Source: Apostichopus japonicus
Lineage: Eukaryota > Echinodermata > Holothuroidea > Aspidochirotida > Stichopodidae
Reading direction: 5' to 3'
Length of the DNA: 64,000 nt
Assembly (NCBI RefSeq): GCF_037975245.1
Contig: NC_092583.1
Span: 17,694,764-17,758,763, forward strand
A program made the position numbers and the translations under genes. Shown piece by piece: positions 39,701 to 48,190 of the stretch (within the stretch, counting starts at the first letter, position 1; each line of letters starts with the position of its first letter). The notes below the pieces were generated by a model. The model had not been told where the DNA came from. It searched no databases and saw only the letters and a list, made by a program, of their open reading frames with translations.

Positions 39701-42700
39701 AATATACCTCCTAGCAGCTCTGGGACCAAATAATTTACTGTTTCTTTGGTCTCGCTTGGGGTCTCTTTCAATGTTCATTGTTTAAAATCTGTTCTGAAAG
39801 TAAACTTATGAACAATACCTCGTTAAAGTCTCAAAGTATATAAAGAGCAAGGATTTGATTTCAACGCCTATTATACTTATCCGACTTTATCAATTGGCTT
39901 TCATAGCAACTCCCTCCTCAAAGAGACAGGCGCTCACTTGGCTCTATTAGATGACGTCACAGGCCTTCCGGTTATTTTGTTGTTTCTTTGAATGAAAATC
40001 ACTGCAAAAGTACACTCAGTAGTAAAAAGGAAAAGAATCGAATGAACAGATGGATCCATGATTGGTACAAGGGTCCAACAGAACAAGGCGTCCTTCATTT
40101 GTTCACGAATACTCTCGTTTTAAAGTTTGACTTCTTTATATGGTCTGTCGATGTAATGGTGACAGGCTAGGACAAGAAACAAATAGTAGTTGATAAGTTG
40201 AGGTGATAAGCTGTTCCGTAATGTAATACTTTTAATCAACTTGTAAACGATAACTTCTATCTTGTCGATCATACTTTTACTGGAAGTTCGGATTAATAAT
40301 TTTTGATCGTCATAATGCCTTCCAGATGGGATGAGCCGGTAGTTGGAGCATGGCAGGTTCGTTTCTTACTTGATTCTATCAAATTTAATTGATTCTATCA
40401 AATTTAATCATTTCTCATGTTTTAGTCTCTTTCCACTTTGCGTGTGCATCTGTACTTTGCACGGCGAGGCGGAGGGGGGGGGGATATGGGGAGGGAGTGG
40501 GGGAGGGGGAGGGGTATGAGGAGGGGGTGAGGGGAGGGGAAGACACGTAGGGAAAGACGTAAAGGGAAAAAAGGCGTGAATTGTAAAAACTGTATAACAA
40601 GGGATTGAACGTACGTACATTCACGTTCCACGAATCTCTGGATCCTGGTTAATTGTGTGGTACGTACTCGCCTTGTACCGTCTCGAATGACTTCTGATGC
40701 AGAGGGCGTCCATTGGTACCTAATCAGGTACTAAGTACGAAGTGTACGATACTTTACGTAACCATTAACGCATATGTACAGTATGCACATTTTGTCGTTA
40801 CTAATAACAAAACGTGCTAACTGCGAAGGGATGGGCATACAACTAAAGTGGAGTGTGGGATTTTCCCTTCATTACAGAACCGCGGACCAAAATGTGATTT
40901 ATTTCTTACGTTGTTTCTAATATGACAATGACGTACATCAACTTGTTCGAGTATTGTATATTTGTGCCAGATCTATAGAAGAGCGATGTGGCATTATGCT
41001 TTAGGTTATACAATAATATATGTATGAATAGGCCCAAGCTTCAACTGTTATGAAAATTGTTAAAGAACGAAAATATGATACTGTTAATAATAATAGTAGT
41101 GACGGGTGTTCTTCGCGGTAAGAATCATATGTTGCGACGTCACATACTGTTGTAACACAGTTTTATACAAATGTCTTTTTTTCAGCGAGATTCAGAGATT
41201 TGGTTAATATGTTATGTCTGTACATGGTGACACTTGGCTCGTTGTCAAAGCTTAAGAGAAAGAAAGTCATTGTCTTACTTTATGATTCATTGATTTGCAT
41301 TTTACATCGCCGTGCATTGTTTACATTGTGGATAATCCAACGCGACTCATGTCCAATATTCGACTTCAAAGTTTATGGAATAGGGATGAACCGACCCCCA
41401 ACCCCTTCCCAAACCCCATCCTATGTTGTCAAAATCAGTGAGCGATTGTGACAGGAGTCACATATTCTTAATAGCTACGATTCATTAATATAGTCCCCAT
41501 GCTCCACACATATTCTTAATAGCTACGATACAGTATTATAGTCGACAGGCTCTACACCTATTCTGAATGGCTACAATACATTATTTCCACAGGCTCCTTA
41601 CATATTCTCAATGGCTACGATACATTATTTCGAGCGATTTCCGCTTACATGAGTTACAGAGTTATTCACAATTCCAGATAAACCCCCTCTGTTTTGAGTT
41701 TCACCGTTTCGATTGATCAAAATTAGAAAAGTTCTTGCCCACATGAGGAGGGGAACGGGGATGTCCCTCTCCCCATTCCCCCTCCCCATTGCCCTTACTT
41801 CTCTCGCCCAGATCGTCTACCCTTCGAATCATTAACGTCACTTTTGATAACGGAACGGGTAATAAAGATTGTTTTGAGAGGATCTTTGCAGTCATTTCTG
41901 TGAGGTGCGGCACGTTTCCCTCATAAATAACGTTCCGATGTTTATTATGTTTATAACTTCTCTCCATATAAACCTTAGAGTAGCTGTGCTTTTCAGATAA
42001 CTTTTCACTTCCGCTTGTTGAAGAGTCACTTAAGACTTGATGAAAAGTTGAAGCATTTCACACGATTATCGGGGGAGAAAGCTCACTTAATTACGTTTCT
42101 ATATTTGGTTTAATATCTCGATTATCGGGGGAGAAAGCTAATATTAATATTTCTGTTGTACATCTGCAATACTTGTAATGAACATAATCTTTCGCAAGCA
42201 GCAAAGTAACAACATAATGGACCATCACTCTAGAAGCTGCACACCGTAGTCTACCTTCGTTTCTCTCCATGTAGTAACACAAAATGTTAGATGTTTTTTG
42301 CGAAATAAATGCCAAACGTAGATTGAGTCTCAGTTTTGATCCGTAAAGAGAGTGTATTGGGGGGGGGGGAGGTAAGTGGAGGGATATTAGCAGTTTGCAA
42401 GCAGTAAACAGATGAAGAAGGTGTGTTATTGTGTCCATATGTGTAGAAGTTTCTTACAGCTTTCATTGTTCTCCCCCCCCCCCCCCCTTAATCTCTTAAT
42501 TTGCAATCGTTATTGTATCACCCTATTCTCGTGAGATTTTGGTGAACTACAACGAAAATTTATGTTTCCACACTCTTTGTCTTCCTTTAACCGAGGGCCA
42601 AATGTTGAGCATCGAAAACTACAACAAATTCAAGCTGAATGTCTTCTTATTTGTATTATTTTGATCATTCTGTTTGCAGAAAACAACTCATGCTGTTCGT

Positions 42701-44627
42701 GCAATTGGAAGGATGAGCATTTTACGGCTAGCCACTCAACAACGGAAACAAAACGTTTCGCCCACTACACCTGACAGTTCATCCGAAAAGAAAGAAACAA
42801 CTGACATAATGTCCGGAGACGATCAGAAGTCGTCAGATAAAGAAGAAGAACCAGAGAACAGGCAGCAAGAATTGACAGCTTCTCATACACAAACATCGCA
42901 ACACGAAGAAGATAAAGCTGAGAAGAAGAAGAAGAGTTTGGAAACCTCACTGACTAATACGAATGAACGAGCACATTCTGCTGAAACTAGCAAGAGAATA
43001 ACCAACGAAGGTGACCCTACTGTCCACAGAGAGAAACAAAGGACTGCGATTGATGAACGAAGCCCACCAAGTGGCTTAGAAGAAGAAGAAATCAATAAGG
43101 ACAGTTCGCATGGAATAGGAACAGCCGTTTCAAGTATTGCGGGTTACGGTTTTAATACCAGTAGCTACACCTCACAATCTCAAAGGAAAGATGCACGTGA
43201 CAGAAAGGTAAGATCCGGTGTGAAGGCTCTTGAAGAAAGATTTCAAGATTTTGATGAAGAAAGGTCCGTTATTCGTCATCTCCCTAACGAGACGGGACAG
43301 CTCAGTCTTCGAACAGACCAGTGCGATGGGGAGTCAACGACTGCTGCCGATCAAACCGAGGCCAAAGATCGTTATTCTACCAGGGAGGGCATGAAGAATG
43401 AAGAGGTAGAGAAAGGGTCTAACAAGAGGGGATCGATCGGTACAGAGGGAACAAAAGGTGGACCTTTACCAGCGTCAGAGCAACAACCTCCTGCACTGAA
43501 GTCCATACTTAAACGGCGTCCGAAATCGCCAACTAAAGATAGCGTCGTCCCATCTGATTTGGAAGCAGGTTGTTTAAAGTCACGATCTCGCCAAATTAAC
43601 AGTTCTCTAAGCAAACCTTCTGAGGCCAAAGACGACTTTTATGATTTACCGAAAGGTGGTGGAGGAGATGTTCTGTCAAAGGAGGAAACATTAGAAGATT
43701 CAAACTACATTCCTCGCTCACGCAAAGATTTATGGGAAGAGGAATCTGACCTTTTAAGGAACACCGAGAGAGGTAAGGGCAAAGAGCGAATCGTTACCAA
43801 CGGTTCTCTCAACAAACAGAATGTTTTGATATCTACTACAAGCGATCGCGAACTAGATGTACAAAGAGACGTTATCTCCTTATCTGAACAAACTTCGCAA
43901 TCCTTTGAGGTGAACTCAGAACCACCTGTACCATCATCATCCTCATCATCATCAGTAGCAGCAGTGACAGCAGCTGAGTTAAGAATCACTGAAGGGATTA
44001 GTGTTGTTGGCAGCGACAGCAGCAGCAGTAAGTGCGTCGGTACTAAGCTACTGTTGTCGGTAGACGACAAGGAGGGCTGTGTAAACGTTGAAACTAAGTC
44101 AACAAGAACGAGAGCTGATTTGGTAGAGGAACTAAGCTCGATTTCTTCTTGCTCGAGTGACAGTCACGAGCCACCTATGCAATCATTACCACAAAACCAT
44201 TCACAGCAGAACGCAATGGAGAGCTATTTGTCTCACAAAAGAGGCACTAGATCCACTTCTCCGTACTCAAGGAGAATTGGCCAGCGACCTGACGACGGTA
44301 ACAACAATGTTTTAGCCAAACAGGAGGTCGCACAAGCACCGGTATTCTTACAAAAGTTCCATCATATCGAGGTGTCATTACCGTCAACATTCGAGGTTAA
44401 GTTTGAATGTAAAATCGATGGCTATCCCAAACCAGAGGTTTTATGGTATAAGGATGGAAAACGAGTTTTAGAAGGCCATGACCGTTATAAATTTCAGTCT
44501 GGCCCGAATGGATGGTTTTCGCTTATAATACCCAAAGTCATGGAATCAGATAAAGGAAGCTTCATGTGTGAAGCTAGAAACTCTGCAGGAAAAGCCAGAT
44601 GTAGTGGAAAACTTATTCTTATTCAAG
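15702..44627 (+). CDS. MYLK: Myosin light chain kinase-like gene, six-exon join (3' end open)
   Basis: Joining 15702-15790, 23528-23731, 24812-25153, 28549-28701, 29644-29773 and 42680-44627 gives a continuous frame of about 955 residues with GT/AG at every junction (introns 1-4 phase 2, intron 5 phase 0, possible intron 6 phase 1). Seen: kinase domain at about residues 22-277, calmodulin-binding helix at about 295-321, charged Ser/Glu-rich linker at about 322-858 and an I-set Ig domain at 859-953. Family knowledge: this order matches smooth-muscle MLCK, a Ca2+/calmodulin-activated cytoplasmic Ser/Thr kinase that phosphorylates the myosin II regulatory light chain; the last Ig corresponds to telokin. 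Odd points: the linker is hundreds of residues longer than in vertebrate MLCK; no Ig or Fn3 domain was found upstream of the kinase; three splice junctions sit in tandem arrays. Inference: a functional gene, since all catalytic residues are intact and no frame break was found. The exact paralogue and full length are uncertain. Confidence 0.9.
15791..16535. repeat. 16-bp minisatellite starting exactly at the intron 1 donor, about 46 copies
   Basis: The unit GTGAGTGGAGAGTCGT starts with the exon 1 donor GTGAGT and repeats without a gap to about 16535. Most units keep GTGAGT; a few read GTGAATGG or GTAAGTGG. A shift near 16434 inserts a few bases. Long minus-strand frames of HDSPLTRLSTHTTL type are repeat products. 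Confidence 0.97.
16878..16901. repeat. (GACA)n microsatellite
   Basis: A short run of GACA units, about five copies. Confidence 0.8.
17394..19374. mobile_element. MITE-like inverted-repeat element, split by a later insertion
   Basis: The left arm from 17401/17402 (ATGGCAAGCCATGTGGGACA...) matches the reverse complement of the right side, which is broken into two parts by an insertion at 17827-19343. The outer 25 bp at 17402-17426 pair with 19343-19367, and the inner part GGACAAACAC(T/C)GCATAATA pairs with sequence ending near 17825. The interior is AT-rich repeats with GAATATATACACGTATTAA. Flanking ATTCGTT at 17394-17400 and 19368-19374 is a likely 6-7 bp target duplication. Confidence 0.7.
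17827..19343. mobile_element. hAT-like non-autonomous DNA transposon inserted in the MITE
   Basis: The ends CACCGACATAGCCAGG (left) and CAGGGACGTAGCTAGG (right, reverse complement) are similar imperfect TIRs. TGTTTGTC occurs directly outside both ends (17819-17826 and 19344-19351), an 8-bp target duplication as made by hAT transposases. No transposase frame is present. An internal terminus-like string ACTGGCTACGCCCTG at 18641-18655 may mark a second nested or composite element. C/G runs near the right end form a GGGGGAGCGGTCGCTCCCCC palindrome. Confidence 0.65.
20637..20815. repeat. ~40-bp tandem repeat, about 4.5 copies
   Basis: Units read CACTAAGTGGACATACTCAT then AACGACCCAACTATATTTTT, with GGGCATAC variants in the first two copies. 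Confidence 0.9.
20820..21535. repeat. T/C-biased minisatellite, ~40-bp unit, interrupted
   Basis: A degenerate TTCTTGTTC-rich lead gives way to units with GTGTATGTACTAGTTCCTGT and ACCTTTTCTTGTTCTTG from about 21010. The array is broken at about 21336-21440 by unrelated sequence starting with four AATTC pentamers, and resumes to about 21535. Confidence 0.85.
23528..23731 (+). CDS. MYLK: MLCK-like exon 2: kinase N-lobe
   Basis: The acceptor is ...TTTTATCCTCAG and the donor is GTGAGA at 23732; both junctions are phase 2. The exon encodes residues 30-98: the rest of the glycine loop (G29-S-G-K-F-G34), the VAIK-equivalent WAAK with catalytic Lys51, the alpha-C helix with Glu67 (VKRELDIM), and the hinge strand TIMVME. 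These are the ATP-binding elements of an active protein kinase. No damage is seen. The continuous readable frame across both introns and the family-typical LKHSTLLRCLEAY segment make the call secure. Confidence 0.92.
23819..24216. repeat. Direct repeat pair flanking palindromic sequence in intron 2
   Basis: GCTTAGTATGTTGG...ATTCAGTTATTTTAATTTCAG occurs at 23819-23876 and 24156-24216 (about 60 bp, few differences). The roughly 280 bp between contains a perfect telomere-motif palindrome (24020-24039) and a perfect hairpin (24052-24072). It could be an insertion with duplicated flanks or a local duplication. Confidence 0.8.
24020..24039. repeat. Head-to-head telomere-motif palindrome
   Basis: GGTTAGGGTTAACCCTAACC is a perfect 20-nt palindrome made of opposed TTAGGG motifs, followed by a degenerate CTTAACCC. 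It is too short for a telomere relic to be proven. Confidence 0.8.
24812..25153 (+). CDS. MYLK: MLCK-like exon 3: catalytic and activation loops
   Basis: The acceptor is ...TTACTTTTCAG and the donor is GTAAGT at 25154; both junctions are phase 2. The exon encodes residues 98-212: ITGGELFERI after the hinge, HLDLKPEN (141-148, catalytic Asp143), IIDFGLAQRF (Mg-binding Asp163), the GTPEFVAPE activation segment (181-189) and GTDMWAVGVICYTL (helix F). HLDLKPEN in place of HRDLKPEN and GTPEFVAPEIV are typical of the MLCK/titin kinase group. Reading past the donor meets TAA at once (25155-25157), so a missed donor truncates the kinase. The donor is the first unit of a 31-bp array in intron 3. Confidence 0.95.
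25154..25642. repeat. 31-bp minisatellite built on the intron 3 donor, about 16 copies
   Basis: The unit GTAAGTATAACCATTCAGG plus TTGATATAGCCT starts exactly at the exon 3 donor. GTAAGT recurs at 25185, 25216, 25247, 25278, 25309 and onward to 25626; one copy is mutated to ATAAGT near 25471. Late units also carry TTGCTATACCCT, matching the last 12 nt of exon 3, so exon sequence is part of the array. Confidence 0.96.
25643..28146 (+). other. Middle of intron 3: unique AT-rich sequence
   Basis: It lies between the donor-side and acceptor-side arrays. It contains a C run (about 26420) and another near 27682, with no recognisable gene or element. Confidence 0.6.
28147..28590. repeat. ~90-bp tandem array of intron 3 acceptor plus exon 4 head, five copies
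   Basis: Units start near 28147, 28237, 28331, 28421 and 28511. Each has a GTAAGA donor-like site, a pyrimidine tract with TGTTCTTCCTGCAG, and about 37 nt like the start of exon 4 (CTGAGTGGTCTCTCGCCG..GATGACGAC). Acceptor AGs end at 28184, 28274, 28368, 28458 and 28548 (the real one). Confidence 0.96.
28549..28701 (+). CDS. MYLK: MLCK-like exon 4: kinase C-lobe
   Basis: The acceptor is ...TTCTTCCTGCAG and the donor is GTAAGC at 28702; both junctions are phase 2. The exon encodes residues 212-263, starting LSGLSPFMGDDDNETLNNV and ending KKFVEQLLVFKKG; this is helix G and beyond, and LSGLSPFMG is close to identical across MLCKs. This is the fifth and only intact copy of an acceptor-plus-exon-head unit of about 90 bp that is tandemly repeated upstream (28147-28546). 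It is chosen as the true exon because only here does the frame continue and a donor follow at the expected place. Confidence 0.92.
29644..29773 (+). CDS. MYLK: MLCK-like exon 5: end of kinase and first half of calmodulin-binding helix
   Basis: The acceptor is ...TTTGTTTATAG and the donor is GTAAGC at 29774, phase 0. The exon encodes residues 263-306: RMTALQCLQHPWL (helix I end of the kinase fold), then the autoinhibitory linker and NRLKKFVARRRWQ. The ARR(K/R)WQ string is the start of the MLCK calmodulin-binding helix, which is completed by the next exon after a 12.9-kb intron. The two Gly residues at the junction (KKGGGRM) replace the charged residues usual there and lie on a surface loop, so they need not matter. 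Confidence 0.92.
32040..32640. mobile_element. Possible diverged interspersed repeat
   Basis: This AT-moderate stretch has no usable frame on either strand, and its style (AGGAAGTCAATGCAGGTC, GATTGGTGTAACAT) reminds me of an interspersed repeat seen in several deuterostome genomes. I cannot name the family and have no second copy in the window. Confidence 0.25.
32680..32785 (-). mobile_element. tRNA-derived SINE head
   Basis: On the minus strand, a B-box GGTTCGAAACC (complement of 32713-32723) lies in a good T-arm (CCGGGTTCGAAACCCGG), preceded by an A-box/D-arm-like GCCCTGTTGGTTAGGGC. The acceptor and anticodon stems do not pair properly, so this is a SINE head or tRNA pseudogene rather than a working tRNA. 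The SINE body would extend toward lower coordinates; its end is not clear. Confidence 0.65.
34707..34808. mobile_element. Small MITE-like element with 11-bp TIRs
   Basis: AACCAGGGAGT (34707-34717) and its reverse complement ACTCCCTGGTT (34798-34808) bound a 102-bp segment. A related hairpin CAGGGAGTT/AACTCCCTG followed by GTTACATCAAT lies at 13085-13106, so the termini may belong to a family. Confidence 0.45.
36053..36147. repeat. 16-bp tandem repeat, about 6 copies
   Basis: Unit CAATGCACTTTGTAAT; one copy reads CAATGCAATTTGTAAT. Confidence 0.95.
37268..37375. repeat. Degenerate ~50-bp repeat, 2-3 copies
   Basis: GTCCTCTCATGGGTCA, GTCCTCTCAAAGGTCAT and GTCCTCTCGTGGGTAAT each follow a TATTAT(A/T)CCAT- or GTATCGT-like segment. 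Confidence 0.65.
40475..40550. repeat. Polypurine G-rich tract
   Basis: About 75 nt almost without pyrimidine on the + strand, with repeated GGGGGAGGGG groups. Proline-rich minus-strand frames here are artefacts. G-quadruplex or triplex formation is plausible from composition alone. Confidence 0.75.
41457..41632. repeat. Degenerate ~58-bp tandem repeat, 3-4 copies
   Basis: Copies of CACATATTCTTAATAGCTAC followed by GATTCATTAATATAGTC, each ending near ..GGCTCC. Confidence 0.75.
42054..42140. repeat. Short direct duplication in intron 5
   Basis: CGATTATCGGGGGAGAAAGC occurs twice about 57 bp apart, a few hundred bases before exon 6. Confidence 0.8.
42680..44627 (+). CDS. MYLK: MLCK-like exon 6: calmodulin-binding helix, long disordered linker, telokin-like Ig
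   Basis: The acceptor is ...CTGTTTGCAG and the likely donor is GTAAGA at 44628 (phase 1). The exon encodes residues 307-955. It opens KTTHAVRAIGRMS, which completes the calmodulin-binding motif begun in exon 5 (Trp305 to Met318 region). Next come about 540 residues rich in Ser, Glu, Lys and Asp with no predicted fold by eye, including a poly-Ser run encoded by TCA/TCC repeats near 43930-43955 and a SILK motif (Ser581-Lys584, 43502-43513). The Ig domain (residues 859-953, 44336-44620) shows core Cys883 and Cys936, VLWYKDG and DKGSFMCEARNSAG, the I-set signature. Without splicing the frame ends at TGA 44639-44641 after IQGKKT. An AATAAA at 44667-44672 makes a terminal exon possible. Confidence 0.92.
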
Positions 44628-44666
44628 GTAAGAAAACATGAAAACATTTCCTTCGCTTGGAATGGC

Positions 44667-44672
44667 AATAAA
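44667..44672 (+). promoter_or_regulatory. Possible polyadenylation signal after exon 6
   Basis: AATAAA lies 26 nt after the in-frame TGA that is reached if the GTAAGA donor at 44628 is not used. It would support a transcript ending with the Ig domain, but the hexamer is common in AT-rich DNA. Confidence 0.25.
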
Positions 44673-46206
44673 CTCACCACACCGGCCAGTACTTATAGTA
44701 ACAGTGCACTGATGCATCGCTATAACATTAATTCGTCTTCATCGCCGCACAAAACCATTTTAAATATCATTTTTAATGTTTTGAGTTTCCGTTCTCTTTT
44801 GCTTTTTTTCTCTGTTGTTAACTAATTGTTATCTCATTAACATTCTTCAGCTTAAAATATTAACACAAAGTTGGTTAATTTTGTTTTGATTTCTACTGCT
44901 TAAAACAACAAAACGTTGATCTTCCATTACCTATCTTCCTTCCTTTTCTTCTTTTATTTTTGTACATAAATAGATCGATGTTACTTGTACAATGCTTCAT
45001 GGTAGTAATTCTTAAATTCATTTTTATCTATAACGAGACCAAATTAACCCACACAAACTGCAAATTTATTTATTTTTTATATGCTTTTAAGTACTATTAT
45101 TCTACAGTAATAAATGTTTTCGAATTGCTTTACTGTTCAATTTTTAGATTCTACTTTGTATATGTCTTGCATATGTCTTGGTTACTAATTTACATTGAAT
45201 GAAGTTTATCTTTAACCTCGTTCTAATATCCATTTGTAACGTTTTGAATGCAATCGTTACTTTGCAATTACATATTACACTTATTAAATGTCATGAATAT
45301 CAAAAAATATTAATCGTAAGAAGTTTTCAAAATTGCTTCTCTTAGGGTCCTGGTCATATTAATTATTCCCAGACACCGAGAAGAGCTCAAGTAGACATGT
45401 CTGAGTAATATAATAAAATAATAAAAATTGTGGTAATAGCGATGACCTTTGAACGTTTCTGTTAGCTTGGTAACATATATATGAACTAATGGGTATAGGC
45501 ACGAGTCAATACATTTACAACATTATTTCATCGCTTTGTATTGTATTCATGTAAAACTCAATGCGCAATATGAGAGACCTGTCATTAACAATCTTACACC
45601 TTCAAACTTTAAATTTACACTTGATCAAACTACGTCCCTTATAGGCCTACATCATGGATCAGGATTAGACGTAACATAACTGGCATGTATGCTAGCTGAG
45701 AGCATGACACATCTTTTGATCTATATTTGAAGCGAGTTCTCACATTGACTTGATATACACCTCATTACGTTTTCTGCAGAGTTAATGAACAATGAAGTAT
45801 ACAGGATTAAAAAAATGATTTAACAAAAGGAGGGGTGTGACCCTGGGGTCGTTGAGGCAGACTCTCATGTAAACAGTGTGTGAGCACACAGCAGAAATTT
45901 AAACTTTGAGACTTGAATTAGTGCAATCTGAGGCATATCTGGGCAATAAATTAGGTTTATAATTAAATGGTTGTGCTAATAACTACTTATATTGTTTAAT
46001 GAAGTTGAAGGGGGAGGGTGGGGGTGGGTGTATTCACCCATCCCATTCATCCGCGCCTGATTTAAGACCTTGTATGTTGTGACGATCTGTGGACCACATC
46101 CAACGCATATGGCGGCCATTGATAGATGAGTTTGAGAAGTTTGCTAGTGAATGAGAGACAAGGACAAATCAGAATAGTATAACTCCATTGAAAATCAAAC
46201 CATAAG

Positions 46207-46372
46207 GATAGGACTATATCGATCACGTTAGGCTACACTGTGTAACATTGGACTATATCGATTACTTTAGGCTACACTGTGTAACATTGGACTATATCGA
46301 TTACTTTAGGCTACACTGTGTAACATTGGACTATATCGATTACTTTAGGCTACATTGTGTAACATTGGACAA
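46207..46372. repeat. 39-bp tandem repeat, about 4 copies
   Basis: Unit GGACTATATCGATTACTTTA plus GGCTACACTGTGTAACATT. The multiple-of-3 length keeps a frame open, but there is no coding context. Confidence 0.93.
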
Positions 46373-47621
46373 TATAAATTTACTATGGTATAGATCCATT
46401 GCTTCTACTCTATTGCTTTATCGTGTTATCACGTCTAATAACTAAAAATGCCTAACAAAATGACTAACTAGTGGAAGAAAATACATTGTCACCCCCCCCC
46501 CCCCCCTCTACGCCCTATCCGTACCTAATGTTGACCAATCCGTGGAGATGACCCTCTATACATGTGTTCCTAAGTTTGGTGTATTAATTAACGATTAGAA
46601 CAATAATTGGTTAACAAAGACTTAATCAGTATAAGAAGATACTATAAGGCTATATGTTTCCTGTTTGTTAGGAGGAAATTAGAAATCTTTGGGATGTTCC
46701 GCCTCCCCCTCTCCCTCCCCACTCCCCCTCCCCGCCCATTTCTCCTTTCCATTAGACTGATCTATACATCTCAAGCTATCCCGGTCGACACCAGCAATTA
46801 AACTTACTCACCAAATGAAATGAAAGTTCTTGATTGCTGGTCATATTCACTGACCATTTCTACTGACGGTTTTAGTTTACTTGAGTGATGGGTCGTTATA
46901 GACATGCCGTCATCTTCGAACATGGACAGTTGAACCAAGATAATATTTGTTTACTTTCTCCTATTAAATTAATGTTACCAATTTTCACAATCAAATGCCT
47001 GTTGCAATACCGCTTCTTTGTTGTATTTTTGTCTTTCACAATCCATCTTTCACTCGGACATATATTGTTCAGTCCATTCTGTTATAGAAAGGAATGTAAG
47101 TTCGGTTCGCACAGTCTTTATACCCAGACGGCTCTCCAAACTATAGAGAGATGTTTTGAATCAAACAGTCCACATCGATGCACCAGTGATCAGTATTAGA
47201 CATTTACAGCAACTCAGAACAAACAAAACCTACAATGGTCCCAATGCTGCAAATAGGGCTTTGTGTACCACAGAAGCTGTTAAGCAAATTGTGTGTTTAC
47301 TATAGTCAATATGTTAGGATATTCAAGTTACTAAACAGGAACGCCCAGAGAGTCCCTACCAGTTAAGCCAATGTAATCACCAATTACAGAATTCAGTCGT
47401 TAAGACCTGGAAAACTCCTTTCATCTTTCGGAAAGTACAATTGCACAGGGGTTTTTTCAAGACGCAAAGGAATGTGTGATTAACCATGCAGTTCCGTATC
47501 AATAATCAAATAGTATTAATATTTCTTTGTGTTTATAAATCACACAACCACACTAGAATGCACCACTCTTGATACTTCCAACGAAAGATATCAAAACATT
47601 ATGGGGCTCACAAGGGCTGTT

Positions 47622-47625
47622 AATA

Positions 47626-47720
<95 letters not shown>
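47622..47720. repeat. (TA)n microsatellite
   Basis: About 48 TA dinucleotides with one early interruption. Tyr/Ile frames here are artefacts. Confidence 0.97.
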
Positions 47721-47724
<4 letters not shown>

Positions 47725-48086
47725 ATTGTAATATTGCATGTTATTTGTTATATTGTCATTGTTATATCATTGCATCTAATGCACACGGAAGAGATGATAG
47801 ACAATACACACACGACTATATATTTATGTGCATTGGGCACTCCCTATCTCAATATGTCACACGTACTATATACTGCTACAGAGTGTAATTTGAATGGTAA
47901 ACAAAGCTATACAGTTGAGCTATGAGGATGGCTGGTTTCCTTGTGTAATTGTATAGTGTTATATTGTTGTACATTAACAACATAGATAATGTTATCTGTC
48001 CTTATACTGATACGCATAATTGAACTTTGTATTGTTGTCGTTCATAATAACCGAAAGCGCGTTGATTATCACATAGACCCTATACA

Positions 48087-48190
48087 AGTGAACAAATACA
48101 AACAGATATTATATCCATCAGGATAAAGGTAATCATTCCTGAACAAATACAAACAGATATTATAATCCATGAAGATAAAGTTAATCATTC
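48087..48190. repeat. ~55-bp direct duplication
   Basis: GAACAAATACAAACAGATAT then TATATCCATCAGGATAAAG... is repeated immediately with a few changes and ends AATCATTCC both times. Confidence 0.85.

Larger units (their letters stand above)
29774..42679 (+). other. Intron 5 (12.9 kb)
   Basis: It separates the two halves of the calmodulin-binding helix. Besides the SINE head, the MITE-like element and the short repeats listed, it contains C/G runs (32183, 32934, 37547, 37614, 42360, 42474) and no supported exon. The frame at 38535-38846 is open but has no recognisable domain or codon evidence. Confidence 0.65.

Noticed and set aside
40408-40631. Proline-rich minus-strand frames
   Set aside because: They come from a polypurine G-rich tract; all three frames are open for compositional reasons.
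42765-44070. Several minus-strand frames opposite exon 6
   Set aside because: Shadows of the long coding exon; Ser/Leu-rich reflections of its Glu/Ser codons.
47529-47925. Tyr/Ile-rich frames of about 118 residues
   Set aside because: Translation of a (TA)n microsatellite.
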